Part shown: one piece after another, positions 28,011 to 36,640 of the stretch | Numbering within the stretch: position 1 is the first letter of the stretch | Layout of the letters: each line of letters opens with the position of its first letter | NCBI GenBank assembly: GCA_905235085.1 | Contig: CAJOKD010000005.1 | Location: 124,001 to 188,000, forward strand | Direction: 5' to 3' | Length of the DNA: 64,000 nucleotides | From: an uncultured Bacteroidales bacterium | Lineage (GTDB): Bacteria > Bacteroidota > Bacteroidia > Bacteroidales > UBA932 | Translations under genes and position numbers: made by a program | The notes under the pieces: generated by a model | What the model saw: the letters and a program-made list of their open reading frames with translations, nothing else | Database searches by the model: none | Told to the model about the DNA's origin: nothing

Positions 28011-28594
28011 AACAGCAGGGATATGCCTGCACGCATACAATCCGTCTTGCGGGAAAAATCCTCTATCTCGGAACGGTCCTTCAGACCGTTTTCATAACCG
28101 ACCTCAAGGCGTATCAAACGGAAGAATTCAAGAGCGGCACCGACGCCGATCGAGAGATTCAGTTTGTCGTACCCCAATGATTCGTCATAAAGGTCATCAT
28201 AATAAGGCTCACCGGAACGGGACACAAGGCCGTATGAAAAGACAGGGCCCGTGTATACCCGGAAGAAAAGATTTGGAGAGAACTTGAGGCCGATGTTGAA
28301 AAGCACCGGAATATTGATGTATTTCTCAACTACTTCGGAAACAGTCTCGTCGAAACCGAATGATGGCAGTTCCTTTCCTTTGAAGGACGAATAATAAACA
28401 CCGGGCTGAACACCCACGCGACCGGAATAAGTTATGTTATAGCTTGTGCCGACATAGAAGCCCGGCAGCTTGCTGTCATTTGTACCGTGATCGGTCGATA
28501 CCGCGTATCCTGCTCCCAGCGAACCCTGGGCCGATGCCTGGATACCGAGAAGCAGAGCCGATACAGCCAATATTAAAGTGATGAAATACCTCAT
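28007..28594 (-). CDS. PorT-like outer-membrane beta-barrel protein
   Basis: The 195-residue product has a signal peptide ending ASAQ and the alternating pattern of an eight-stranded barrel ending in LLF. It is a paralogue of the next gene upstream: both share GVGVxPGVYxxx, the YIxIPxxFN/LN strand, YxGPxFxYGxxS and a final RFDVGYxxGL-type strand. The family (PorT/outer membrane protein beta-barrel domain) has no assigned substrate. I use the ATG at 28594 because the promoter at 28603-28632 excludes longer starts. The leader would be only a few nucleotides. Its stop overlaps the convergent gene. Confidence 0.75.
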   Translation of the reverse strand: MRYFITLILAVSALLLGIQASAQGSLGAGYAVSTDHGTNDSKLPGFYVGTSYNITYSGRVGVQPGVYYSSFKGKELPSFGFDETVSEVVEKYINIPVLFNIGLKFSPNLFFRVYTGPVFSYGLVSRSGEPYYDDLYDESLGYDKLNLSIGVGAALEFFRLIRLEVGYENGLKDRSEIEDFSRKTDCMRAGISLLF

Positions 28595-28602
28595 AATCGG
28601 TG

Positions 28603-28632
28603 CAAAATTAACCATTTCAGGAATAAATTCAA
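28603..28632 (-). promoter_or_regulatory. Promoter of the PorT-like gene at 28007
   Basis: On the minus strand TTG (plus CAA 28630-28632), 19 nt, TAATTTTG (28603-28610). The expected transcription start is within a few nucleotides of the ATG at 28594. Confidence 0.7.
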
Positions 28633-28641
28633 AATGCCGCC

Positions 28642-28674
28642 GAAACAAAAAGAGGCCGGCATAAAGCCGGCCTC
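28642..28674 (-). terminator. Intrinsic terminator of the PorT-like gene at 28699
   Basis: GAGGCCGGC and GCCGGCCTC form a perfect 9-bp stem around a 5-nt loop (28652-28674); on the minus strand it is followed by TTTTTGTTT. Confidence 0.9.
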
Positions 28675-28698
28675 GAAATCACGGTAAAGTCCGCGATA

Positions 28699-29322
28699 TT
28701 AGAAAATGAACGCTACACCTGCGTGGAGCTGGTTCCTGTGGACGCCGACTGTCGAGCCGCCCCTGTTAAGCAGACCGAAGTCATAACCTACGTCGAAGCG
28801 TACCATATTCTCGAACTCTACTCCGATACCGCCTCCGGCGAGGACATCGATACGGTTGTAATCGAGATAATTGGAAATGGTTCCGTCATAGAGGTCGATG
28901 GTCGTGCTTCCGGAATTGATCTTTGAAGCAACACCGTATGCGAAGGTCGGTCCTGCATAGATGACACCGTTGAGACCGTCGGCAATAGGGAACTTCATAT
29001 TAAGGTCGAGAGGAATCTCAAGATATGATTCCACGAGATCACCGCTGGCGACATAGATATCGACATCCTTGTCGGTCATATAAGCGAAATAGACTCCCGG
29101 AGCTACACCGAGGCCGCTTGTTCCTACAGGGATGTTGTAGGAGGCGCCTGCATAGAAACCATTGAGATTAGCTTTGTGGCTGGTCTTGATGACATTCAGC
29201 ACATTGATGTCGAACTTGGTCTGGCTGTTTCCGAAGCCTGCAGCTACTGATAGCTGGGCGAAAGCGTTTGTCCCGATGAGCATCAGAGATGCAGCGAGGA
29301 CTGTTGTAAGAAATCTTTTCAT
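28699..29322 (-). CDS. PorT-like outer-membrane beta-barrel protein (paralogue)
   Basis: The 207-residue product has a signal peptide ending NAFAQ and a predicted eight-stranded barrel ending in GVAFIF. It is clearly related to the gene just downstream (28007-28594), with the same strand motifs (GFYAGASYNIP, GVAPGVYFAY, YAGPTFAYG, MVRFDVGYDFGL). The two genes are separate transcription units, each with its own promoter, and a strong terminator lies between them, so the pair arose by tandem duplication and was then separated in regulation. No function is known. Confidence 0.8.
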   Translation of the reverse strand: MKRFLTTVLAASLMLIGTNAFAQLSVAAGFGNSQTKFDINVLNVIKTSHKANLNGFYAGASYNIPVGTSGLGVAPGVYFAYMTDKDVDIYVASGDLVESYLEIPLDLNMKFPIADGLNGVIYAGPTFAYGVASKINSGSTTIDLYDGTISNYLDYNRIDVLAGGGIGVEFENMVRFDVGYDFGLLNRGGSTVGVHRNQLHAGVAFIF

Positions 29323-29363
29323 ACTACTGTATTAAATTGAATAATAAATTATCAATCAATGCG

Positions 29364-29393
29364 TAAAGTTACATATATCATAAACCAAATCAA
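29364..29393 (-). promoter_or_regulatory. Promoter of the PorT-like gene at 28699
   Basis: On the minus strand TTG (plus CAA 29391-29393), 19 nt, TAACTTTA (29364-29371; one base off consensus). The leader would be about 36 nt. Confidence 0.6.
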
Positions 29394-29423
29394 AATAAAC
29401 TGCCAAAATCAAGCCACAAAGGC

Positions 29424-30308
29424 TCATTTGCTGACATTATGACCGATGAATGCCCCTTCGGACATCGATACACGCCTCACTGCCAGCGCCTCTCCGGTTG
29501 TCCTGAAAACTCTCCAAAGATACTTCAAAGGAAGGAGTGACCTGTACTTGAAGCAGCTGTATATTGAATATGGAATGATATACAGGAAACGCAGGAGCGG
29601 AAGCTTGCGGGATGGATCAGCCAGCAGAGTCAGGGATTTCATATAGAAGTTCCTGAACACCTTCCTATCCTTAGGCTCGATCCTGGCAGCACGGTCGTGC
29701 ACTGCCCTGGCCGTAGGAACGACTCCGACCCGGAAACCGTGATACAAGGCCCTGGAACAGTAGTTTTCGTCTTCCCCGTAAAAAGGGAACACAGGAGCGA
29801 ACAGACCCACCTTTCCGAGGCATCGGAGCGACACGAGCCAGTGAGCCGCCATTACGTACGGCACCGACCAAAGGTCCACGGACACTTCCGTCCTGGATGC
29901 ATATGTCCTGCGAGAGAACTGCAGGTCCATCTCCTCGCAACTATCTTTCATCTGGACAGGGCTCAGGATCCCGAATCCCGGATTCCTATCACATACCGCG
30001 ACAAGCCTTTCCAGAGTATCGGGCAAAAGCCAGGCATCCTGATTCAGAAGGTAGACATAATCATATCCATTCTCCAAAGCAAAGCGAAGCCCGACGTTGT
30101 TGGAAGCCGCGAATCCAGGATTGGAGGGATCCACTTCCAGCCTGGCCTGCGGGAAGTGCTCCCTTATGAACCCCACGGATCCGTCGGACGACCCGTTGTC
30201 AACTATGAAGAGGTCGGCCGGGACCGTGGAAGCCTCAACGCTCCCGAGACAGCGGGACAGCCACGCTATCCCATTGTAAACCACGACTATGACCAGGATC
30301 TTCTTCAT
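29424..30308 (-). CDS. Family 2 glycosyltransferase
   Basis: The 294-residue GT-A protein begins MKKILVIVVVYNG; the ATG at 30308 overlaps the stop of the preceding gene (ATGA), which supports it over longer frames. Motifs are DNGSSDGS, NNVGLRFA, and LLNQDAWLLPD (the acidic DxD-like nucleotide-sugar site). The body resembles rhamnosyltransferase-type GT2 enzymes (GLFAPVFPFYGEDENYCSRALYHGFRVGVVP, with the catalytic ED). It transfers a sugar onto a growing surface glycan at the cytoplasmic face of the membrane; the sugar is unknown. It is the last gene of the glycan module. Confidence 0.88.
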   Translation of the reverse strand: MKKILVIVVVYNGIAWLSRCLGSVEASTVPADLFIVDNGSSDGSVGFIREHFPQARLEVDPSNPGFAASNNVGLRFALENGYDYVYLLNQDAWLLPDTLERLVAVCDRNPGFGILSPVQMKDSCEEMDLQFSRRTYASRTEVSVDLWSVPYVMAAHWLVSLRCLGKVGLFAPVFPFYGEDENYCSRALYHGFRVGVVPTARAVHDRAARIEPKDRKVFRNFYMKSLTLLADPSRKLPLLRFLYIIPYSIYSCFKYRSLLPLKYLWRVFRTTGEALAVRRVSMSEGAFIGHNVSK

Positions 30309-31252
30309 CCTCTCAGCTGATTGTAGTATTCGGTGAAGATTTGCTTGGTGGACTTGCCGGTGAATATGCTGTGACGGACGTTTCTGGCGGTAGCTGCCAT
30401 TATGGCGTTGTGCCCGTCCGGGTCGCTGCAATCTTTGAAAAGGTATTTGATACCCCTGCAGGCTTCCACGAGCCAGACATATATTCCAAGGAAAAGATAC
30501 ATCGGCAGGAAGCCGCGGGAATAGAAGATCAGAGCCCCGCGGACCCTCGTAGGCTTAATGGCAGTCTCCATCCTGGAAGCCGTTGAATTGGCTATGTGAT
30601 AGATCTTTACATCTGCATCAGCATAGACCCCGTAACCATATTCGTTGAACTTCGTACCCAGAGCGATGTCTTCCGGAGTGAAAGTGTAACGCTCGTCGAA
30701 CCATCCCATCCTGCTGAATAACTCCGTCTTCGCAAGGAAGGCGGCCCCGTTCAGGTTATATGTCTTGAAGAGACCCTCCTGCATCGTATGACGAGTCTTC
30801 TTGGTCTCGTCGAACCTGTGCAGGTAGTGGGCCATATAGGTCCATGCGGTCATCTTCCTGCGTCCGCAGGTCTGCACCCTGCCATCCGGGAAGAGGATGT
30901 TGGGAGAGACTACCGCAGCATCGTCCGGCAACCTGCCGAAGTCCGCAACGAGCGAATCGATCACCGGTGTGTCGAAGTAAGTGTCGTCGTTGACAATGAA
31001 GGTATACTTCCCGCTGACCTCTTCGAGAGCCAAATTGTTGTTCTCGGCAAATCCCCTGAGTTCACGGCTCTCCACCACGGTCACCCACGGATACTCGGCC
31101 TTGAGCGCAGCAAGGTTCGCCTCAGAAAACATATAAGCCACCACGAATGTCTCGTAGGTGACTGACGTATTCTTCCGGATGCTGTCCAGGCACGGACGGA
31201 GGAGATCCATCCGGTCCATACACACTATGACTATGCTGACCAGCGGCTGCAT
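30305..31252 (-). CDS. Family 2 glycosyltransferase
   Basis: The 315-residue protein opens with VSIVIVCMDRMDLLRPCLDSI, has the NNNLALEEVSG and VNDDTYFD (DxD-like) motifs, and a C-terminal half with NLNGAAFLAK and the ED of FTPEDIALGTKFNEYGYGV. These place it in GT2 near other rhamnosyl- or glycosyltransferases of O-antigen clusters. A hydrophobic segment near residues 250-270 (GFLPMYLFLGIYVWLVEA) suggests membrane association. The stop overlaps the next glycosyltransferase start by 4 nt, and its start lies 5 nt after the DUF616 gene. The donor and acceptor are unknown. Confidence 0.87.
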   Translation of the reverse strand: MQPLVSIVIVCMDRMDLLRPCLDSIRKNTSVTYETFVVAYMFSEANLAALKAEYPWVTVVESRELRGFAENNNLALEEVSGKYTFIVNDDTYFDTPVIDSLVADFGRLPDDAAVVSPNILFPDGRVQTCGRRKMTAWTYMAHYLHRFDETKKTRHTMQEGLFKTYNLNGAAFLAKTELFSRMGWFDERYTFTPEDIALGTKFNEYGYGVYADADVKIYHIANSTASRMETAIKPTRVRGALIFYSRGFLPMYLFLGIYVWLVEACRGIKYLFKDCSDPDGHNAIMAATARNVRHSIFTGKSTKQIFTEYYNQLRG

Positions 31253-31257
31253 CGCAA

Positions 31258-32019
31258 CTAAGATAAGAATAATCCCGCGACAATCCTACGCCAGGACCAC
31301 TTTATTTTCAATGGGATACGCCGGATTCCACGCTTCTGTGACGGATCGTTGGCACCGGTGTGCCTGGAATACCCGAGGAACGGCACGTTCCGTACGTTGA
31401 GTCCTCCTCCCAGCAAATTGTCCGGGAATACCCCGCATTTCCAGCAGACTGGCATAAGTGAGAGCTGGTCCCGGCGGGAATAATTGCAATATTCTTCCCA
31501 CCAGGTCTCCGACAACCTGACTACTGAAGGATCGTTGTGCCTCCTGAAAATGAGATTGTTCTCCATCAGCCCGAAATGCCTCGGGAAACCCTCCGAAAGA
31601 AGGTGTTTGCGCGTCCTGCGAGCCTCCCGGAATCCGATCCTCAGATCCTTGTAGCAGGCTGGAATCTCTTCGTAGACGCAGTCCCTGCCGAGATGCAGCA
31701 CCTGGGCGACCAGGCTTCCTTCAGCAGAAACCTTACGCACAGCTTCGTATATTCCTGCTCCTGTTATGGTGATGTTGGCATCGATCCAGAGGCTCTCTTC
31801 ATATTCTCCGAGCACCTTGTGCGGCATCAGTTTGACATACCTCGACAACCTGGTCGGATCTTCGCAGGAATATGGAATCGGGCGGATCTGCCATACCCCA
31901 TCCACCGTTCCTGCACCCGAGTCTGAAAAACAGATGTAATCGAAACCCTCATCGAGCGCTTCCGGCTGGCGGAGTTTGTCGTAACCGCCTACTATACAAG
32001 TATATATGACCCTTTTCAT
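31258..32019 (-). CDS. DUF616-family (TOD1/MUCI70-like) glycosyltransferase-like protein
   Basis: The 253-residue protein starts MKRVIYTCIVGGYD at 32019, overlapping the preceding stop (ATGA). The opening segment with IVGGYD, the DYICFSD segment, YVKLMPHKVL and SLWIDANI are characteristic of DUF616 proteins, which are distantly related to GT-A glycosyltransferases and frequently sit in capsule and O-antigen clusters. A conserved EGFPRHFGLMENNLIFRRH segment is also present. I infer a sugar-transfer role in the same glycan pathway; no reaction has been assigned to this branch that I can cite. Confidence 0.75.
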   Translation of the reverse strand: MKRVIYTCIVGGYDKLRQPEALDEGFDYICFSDSGAGTVDGVWQIRPIPYSCEDPTRLSRYVKLMPHKVLGEYEESLWIDANITITGAGIYEAVRKVSAEGSLVAQVLHLGRDCVYEEIPACYKDLRIGFREARRTRKHLLSEGFPRHFGLMENNLIFRRHNDPSVVRLSETWWEEYCNYSRRDQLSLMPVCWKCGVFPDNLLGGGLNVRNVPFLGYSRHTGANDPSQKRGIRRIPLKIKWSWRRIVAGLFLS

Positions 32020-32909
32020 TTTTTCTTTCCAGGAAGGATGCACTTGCTTCCGAGCTCTTCCAGATACTCCTTCGTATAGAAATCCATCTTGCCGCCGTAG
32101 CTGGCGAAAGTCATCTCGCCGAAATACAGTCTGCCCTCAGCCACGAAGAAATCCATCCTTACTTCAGGGAAACCTTTTGAAAGTGCGGATGCAGCCTCCA
32201 GCATCCTTTCAAGGCAAGCCGGCCTTGGAACCGCTCCCCTGCCGTCACGGTAATGCTCGGTGAATACAGAAACCTCGGGATGCACGTTCCAGTCCAAATC
32301 GTAAATGTTGACATATGTCTCACTGGATGTCCGCCCGTAGCATACCCATACCGAATACGGCTCGCCATCGAAGCACCAGACCTTGTAATCAGCTGCAGAC
32401 CCTGGGACATCGCCGCCCTGCAGGAACTTTTCCGCGATGATGCACGGCTTGATGGAATTGTAGTACATCTCGCCGTTCAGATAGCCGAATTTCTTCTCAA
32501 GGTGCGAGTCCAGGAAGTCCCGTACTTCAGTTTCATCGTAACCTGCCGACTTGTCCAGGACCAGGGTCGATCCGCTGTCGTGATTGCATTTCAGTACGAA
32601 CCTGTCCGGAAGTGACTTGAAATCGATCTCCGAGGCCGAATTCCAGACTCCCAGCAAAGGAATGAGGATGTCTCCCTGTCCCTTCGACTTGACATATTCC
32701 CTCACCCTGTACTTATCCGCACAGAGGGACCAGGACGACGTGTCGGAAAAGCACAGCAACCACTGGATCTTCTCATTGATGTCGCGAGGATTGTCCCAGT
32801 CTATCGGATAACCTTTCCACTCCAACCAGTCCCGCTCGGCCTGGAGTACACGATGGTGGTCGAGCATATATTCGCGATGGAGTCGCTTGAGATGGTTCTT
32901 CAGGCTCAT
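32016..32909 (-). CDS. TupA-like ATP-grasp protein of glycan synthesis
   Basis: The 297-residue protein matches the TupA-like ATP-grasp family: INEKIQWL near residue 45, CADKYRVREYV, the nucleotide-binding KCNHDSGS segment, ADYKVWCFDGEP, and a late RMDFFVAEGRLYFGEMTFASYGG with the metal-binding acidic residues. Family members ligate amino acids or similar groups to acidic sugars of teichuronopeptides or capsules, and are common in O-antigen and capsule clusters. Here it suggests an amide-linked or otherwise decorated glycan. It overlaps both neighbours by 4 nt (ATGA), fixing its start and end within the operon. Confidence 0.82.
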   Translation of the reverse strand: MSLKNHLKRLHREYMLDHHRVLQAERDWLEWKGYPIDWDNPRDINEKIQWLLCFSDTSSWSLCADKYRVREYVKSKGQGDILIPLLGVWNSASEIDFKSLPDRFVLKCNHDSGSTLVLDKSAGYDETEVRDFLDSHLEKKFGYLNGEMYYNSIKPCIIAEKFLQGGDVPGSAADYKVWCFDGEPYSVWVCYGRTSSETYVNIYDLDWNVHPEVSVFTEHYRDGRGAVPRPACLERMLEAASALSKGFPEVRMDFFVAEGRLYFGEMTFASYGGKMDFYTKEYLEELGSKCILPGKKK

Positions 32910-34444
32910 TTGCGCAGGAATGGAATCTTCGATCTGACGAACTCACGTTCACCCGCGGTAAGCGCGAATGCGTACGTAGTGACTATTGTGGAAAGGGTGC
33001 CCGTGAACAGGACTGCCAGCAGTCTCCAGACGCCCTGCGGAACCAGTTTCCATACCAGGAACGTAAGCAGGAGGGTCACAGCCACGACCGGCAGTACCTT
33101 CAGGATCACTTCCTTAAGGAACAAGGATATAGGCAGTCCTACGGTTTCCCTTAGGAGGAAGAGTTTCACGATATCGTTGACGATATATACTCCGATGAAT
33201 ACCAGGTAACAAAAATATGCCGGAGCTCCCAGCCTGAAACACAACCAGGTAAGGGGAAATATCAGGAAGGTTATGCAGGAAGTCACTATGTAGAACTTCC
33301 GTATGCGTCCCGAAGCTTGCACCAGCGTAGAAGAAGATGTCATCAGCAGGTCGAGGAGGAGGCAGAGGAGCGTCAGCCTGGTGAACAGGGCGGTTCCCTC
33401 GGGGACGAACTCAGCCTTGAGCCAGATAGCCAGCAGCATCTCGGCCTCGAAAAGGAACGGAACGGCCAGCAGGAAGATGATCAGGAAGGAATACTTGGCA
33501 CCTTTGCAGACCAGACTGTATGAATAGCCGGTATCTCCGGAGACATAGGATTTCGTGATCTGGGGGTTGATTGCCTGCAAGACACTGGTAACGAACTGCT
33601 TCACCATATTCTCGACATTGAAGGCAATGCCTCGCATAGTGTTGAACACGACACCGAAGAAGTAGTTCACTAGCTGGGTGACGCCTTGTATGTTGACCAG
33701 GTATACTCCGTACGACAGACCGTTCCATCCGGCGAAGCCAAGCATCTGTTTCGAATAATCTTTGTCGAAGCGGATCCCTGCCCTGCTCTCTACGAAGCAG
33801 TGGCGGCAATACGAAGCATAGAGGAACCTAACCAGAAGCGCCACACAGCACATAAGCAGTGCATACAGCACGAGCTTGTCCATCGAGACCTTGAGAAGAG
33901 CAAGAGCCACAAGAAGCTTGCAAATACCTTCTATTACTCCTATTACAGCGAATGCCGACATCTTCTCGTGCGCTATGATGGTCGCATTGTACGGCACGCT
34001 GAGCATATTGATGACGAAAGTAGCCAGGGAGAACTGGAAAACCCACCTGGCAGCCGGGAGCCTCCCGTCCGGAAGGTTCATCACGTTATCCACGTACCAG
34101 ATGCCTATCGGTTCGGCTAAGAGCACTACACCCGCCGCTACGATCAGCATTATGGCATTGGCAGTTGCAAAGACTTTCCTGAGGCTTGCGATGTCGCCCT
34201 TCCCCATCTCCACTGTCAGGAAGCGGCTGATGGCGGTGGAAAGCGAACTGGTGATGATAGCCATCATCGAAACGAAACTGCCCACCGTATCGTACACACC
34301 TCTATCTTCAATTCCGAGGGCGCCCAGTACGATCCTGGCGGTGAAAAGTCCGATCACCATCAGGAGCAGCATCCGCGAATACAAGGCAAGGGTGTTCCTT
34401 GCTATGCGCCTGCTGTTGTCCGATATTTGAGGTGATCCTTCCAT
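32906..34444 (-). CDS. Wzx-type polysaccharide flippase
   Basis: The 512-residue integral membrane protein has about 12-14 hydrophobic spans and begins with ISDNSRRIARNTLALYSRMLLLMVIGLFTARIVL-type features of the MATE-like polysaccharide biosynthesis family: an N-terminal RNT-x-x-L helix, G-x-Y-D in DRGVYDTVGSFV, and SRFLTVEMGKGD. Such proteins flip lipid-linked repeat units from the cytoplasmic to the periplasmic face. It is the only export gene of the module; no Wzy polymerase or ligase is present, so the product may be a short glycan or rely on functions encoded elsewhere. It lies 9 nt after the epimerase gene. Confidence 0.87.
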   Translation of the reverse strand: MEGSPQISDNSRRIARNTLALYSRMLLLMVIGLFTARIVLGALGIEDRGVYDTVGSFVSMMAIITSSLSTAISRFLTVEMGKGDIASLRKVFATANAIMLIVAAGVVLLAEPIGIWYVDNVMNLPDGRLPAARWVFQFSLATFVINMLSVPYNATIIAHEKMSAFAVIGVIEGICKLLVALALLKVSMDKLVLYALLMCCVALLVRFLYASYCRHCFVESRAGIRFDKDYSKQMLGFAGWNGLSYGVYLVNIQGVTQLVNYFFGVVFNTMRGIAFNVENMVKQFVTSVLQAINPQITKSYVSGDTGYSYSLVCKGAKYSFLIIFLLAVPFLFEAEMLLAIWLKAEFVPEGTALFTRLTLLCLLLDLLMTSSSTLVQASGRIRKFYIVTSCITFLIFPLTWLCFRLGAPAYFCYLVFIGVYIVNDIVKLFLLRETVGLPISLFLKEVILKVLPVVAVTLLLTFLVWKLVPQGVWRLLAVLFTGTLSTIVTTYAFALTAGEREFVRSKIPFLRK

Positions 34445-34453
34445 CCTGACCTT

Positions 34454-35467
34454 CTATCTAAGTGGATTCTTGTCGGAACGGTACCATTCGATGAACTTGG
34501 ATATTCCATCGTGCAGCGAAGTGGAAGGCCTGTAACCGAGTTCCTTCTCGAGTTTCGAGCAATCCGCATTCGTCTGGTAAACATCTCCGGCCTGCATAGG
34601 CAGGAATATCTTCTCAGCCTCCTTCCCACAGGCATTCTCGATCTCAGCGATGAAGTCCATCAACTTCACAGGACTCGAACAACCTATATTGTATACATCG
34701 AAAGGGACATCTCCCGATGGAGGGTTGTCGATGACCCTGACCGTGCCCTCGATGATGTCGTCGATGTAAGTGAAGTCCCGGATCATATCCCCTTTGTTGA
34801 ATACCTTGATCGGTCTTCCGGCAGTTATCGCATCGGCGAACAGCATCGGAGACATATCCGGACGCCCCCACGGGCCGTAAACTGTAAAGAACCGGAGCCC
34901 TGTCGAAGCGAACCCGTAGAGTTTCGAATATGAGTGAGCCATCAGTTCGTTCGCCTTCTTGGTCGCTCCATACAGGCTGACCTGGCTGTCGGCCTTGTCT
35001 TCCTCGGAGAACGGCACCTTGGAATTGAGTCCGTAGACCGAACTTGAAGAAGCGAACACAAGATGAGGGACCCCGAAATGACGGCAAGCTTCCAGGATAT
35101 TCAGAAATCCTTCCAGGTTGCTTTTGAGGTATGCATAGGGATTCTCTATCGAGTAGCGGACACCTGCCTGTGCCGCCAGGTTGACTACCTTGTCGAACTT
35201 TTCTGACTCGAAGAGCCTTTCCAGGGACTGCTTGTCGCATATCGACATCCTGATGAAACTGCAGCCCGGCCATATGGAACTCTCCTTCCTTTCCAGTTCG
35301 GGGAACGGAACTTCGAAGCCGTTTTCCGCAAGTCTGCCGTATTTGAGGCGCACATCGTAATAATCGTTGATGTTGTCTATCCCGACAACCTCGTCTCCCC
35401 TCTCGGCAAGACGTCCCATCAACCGCGACCCGATGAAACCGGCGGCGCCTGTGACAAGTATCTTCAT
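34454..35467 (-). CDS. NAD-dependent nucleotide-sugar epimerase (UDP-glucuronate 4-epimerase-like)
   Basis: The 337-residue extended SDR protein has TGAAGFIGSRL for NAD binding, SSSSVYG, and the catalytic YGATKKANE (Tyr-x3-Lys). The GIDNINDYYDVRLK segment and TVYGPWGRPDMSP are typical of the UDP-glucuronate 4-epimerase branch (CapI/WbnF-like), which makes UDP-galacturonate. This fits a glycan containing an acidic sugar and agrees with the TupA-like ligase downstream, whose relatives modify uronic acids. The gene starts one nucleotide before the mtgA stop region and precedes the flippase gene by 9 nt. Substrate is inferred from motif similarity. Confidence 0.85.
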   Translation of the reverse strand: MKILVTGAAGFIGSRLMGRLAERGDEVVGIDNINDYYDVRLKYGRLAENGFEVPFPELERKESSIWPGCSFIRMSICDKQSLERLFESEKFDKVVNLAAQAGVRYSIENPYAYLKSNLEGFLNILEACRHFGVPHLVFASSSSVYGLNSKVPFSEEDKADSQVSLYGATKKANELMAHSYSKLYGFASTGLRFFTVYGPWGRPDMSPMLFADAITAGRPIKVFNKGDMIRDFTYIDDIIEGTVRVIDNPPSGDVPFDVYNIGCSSPVKLMDFIAEIENACGKEAEKIFLPMQAGDVYQTNADCSKLEKELGYRPSTSLHDGISKFIEWYRSDKNPLR

Positions 35468-35468
35468 A

Positions 35469-36200
35469 TCAATCCTTTGTTGCTTCCTTATGATATATAC
35501 ACTGCGGGAACTTGAGTTTAGATTCCAGACTCGCGATCTTCGAAGCCCGTGAATTCACGTACGAAGAAGGCTTCCCGGCATTTCTCTTGAGAGGAGCGGG
35601 CAGACAGGCAGCTATGAGGCACGACTGACGCCTGGTCAGCTTCGCCGCCGTAGTCCCGAAATGAGCCTGGGCAGCTGCTTCCGCACCATAGATACCCTTA
35701 CCCATCTCTGCGACGTTGAGATAGACTTCCAGTATCCTCTCCTTCCCCCATATGTTCTCGATAAGTACGGTGAAATAGGCCTCCAAACCCTTGCGAAGAA
35801 TAGACCTGCTCGGGAGGAGGAATACGTTCTTGGCCGTCTGCTGGGATATGGTACTGGCTCCGCGCATCCGGCTCCGCTTTCCGCTCTCGAACTCTTCCCT
35901 GGCCTGTCTGATAGCCTTCCAGTCGAACCCTCTGTGATCGGCATAGAGGTTGTCCTCACTCGCAATCACCGCCTTGGCCAGCTCCGGGGAAATATCCTTG
36001 TATGGCTTCCAGATCTTGCGGGTATGGAAAGACTCGTCGCTTCTGAACTGGATCGAACGCTGGACCATCAGAGGGGTCACATACACAGGCAGCCATTTGT
36101 ACATCACCGTCAAAAGCAGGGACAAACCTACGAGAGCAAGCGGCAACTTAATCAGAAGCAGCCTCCAAAGTCGTCCGAAAAAAGTATGTCTCCTACTCAT
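35469..36200 (-). CDS. mtgA: Monofunctional biosynthetic peptidoglycan transglycosylase
   Basis: The 243-residue protein has one N-terminal membrane anchor (about residues 15-37) and a GT51 domain with motifs in order: IASEDNLYADHRGFDW (catalytic Glu), RGASTISQQTAKNVFL, and KERILEVYLNVAEMGKGIYG. It polymerises lipid II into glycan strands on the outer face of the inner membrane; it lacks the transpeptidase domain of class A PBPs. It overlaps the preceding acyltransferase gene by 8 nt and is followed 1 nt later by the epimerase gene, so it belongs to the purC operon. Confidence 0.93.
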   Translation of the reverse strand: MSRRHTFFGRLWRLLLIKLPLALVGLSLLLTVMYKWLPVYVTPLMVQRSIQFRSDESFHTRKIWKPYKDISPELAKAVIASEDNLYADHRGFDWKAIRQAREEFESGKRSRMRGASTISQQTAKNVFLLPSRSILRKGLEAYFTVLIENIWGKERILEVYLNVAEMGKGIYGAEAAAQAHFGTTAAKLTRRQSCLIAACLPAPLKRNAGKPSSYVNSRASKIASLESKLKFPQCIYHKEATKD

Positions 36201-36639
36201 ATCCAGTAAGTTTCAATCGGAATTTCAAGCTTTTCCTTCCATCCGGGAAGCATTTGGCTTCCTCTTCCTCGAACCCGAGTTTGCGATAAACGTCACCGTC
36301 GGACCAACTCGCATCTGCATAGCTCATAATGTCGTCCGGGCGGACATCAGTTATGAATGCCTTGAGCAGTTTGCCCATTCCCCCGTCTACGCCGAGCCCC
36401 TCAAGGGATGCATATCTGACCCATTCGTAAGAACGGATGACGGCATCTCCTTTCTTCCAGGTCCTCGGCCCTGAAAAACCGGCCACGGCGACAAGTTCAC
36501 CGCCGTGGTACAAACCGTACGAATACCGGCAGGACGTGTCTCCCAGACGGTGGTTCGCAGCAAGGAACGGGCCGGAAACCGACCTGGCGACACGCCGAAC
36601 CTCGCAGTTCCTGGCGTATATCCTCCTCAGGCCGTCCAC
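36193..36639 (-). CDS. GNAT-like acyltransferase, possibly Mom-type
   Basis: The small protein (about 148 residues) has a GNAT-like pattern: SYGLYHGGELVAVAGFSGPR as the central strands, then SLEGLGVDGGMGKLLKAFI where the acyl-CoA loop would be, and SYADASWSDGDVYRKLGFE as the C-terminal strands. The last segment resembles phage Mom-like and related N-acyltransferases acting on nucleic acids or unknown small molecules, but I cannot assign a substrate. No ATG is available; GTG at 36639 starts 1 nt after the purC stop, while TTG at 36657 would overlap purC by 17 nt. It overlaps mtgA by 8 nt. Confidence 0.6.
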   Translation of the reverse strand: MDGLRRIYARNCEVRRVARSVSGPFLAANHRLGDTSCRYSYGLYHGGELVAVAGFSGPRTWKKGDAVIRSYEWVRYASLEGLGVDGGMGKLLKAFITDVRPDDIMSYADASWSDGDVYRKLGFEEEEAKCFPDGRKSLKFRLKLTGYE

Positions 36640-36640
36640 C

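Noticed and set aside
29411..29425. Small AGCC/GGCT hairpin as terminator of the glycan operon
   Set aside because: Only a 4-bp stem; the TGATTTTG tract beyond it is suggestive but too weak to list.
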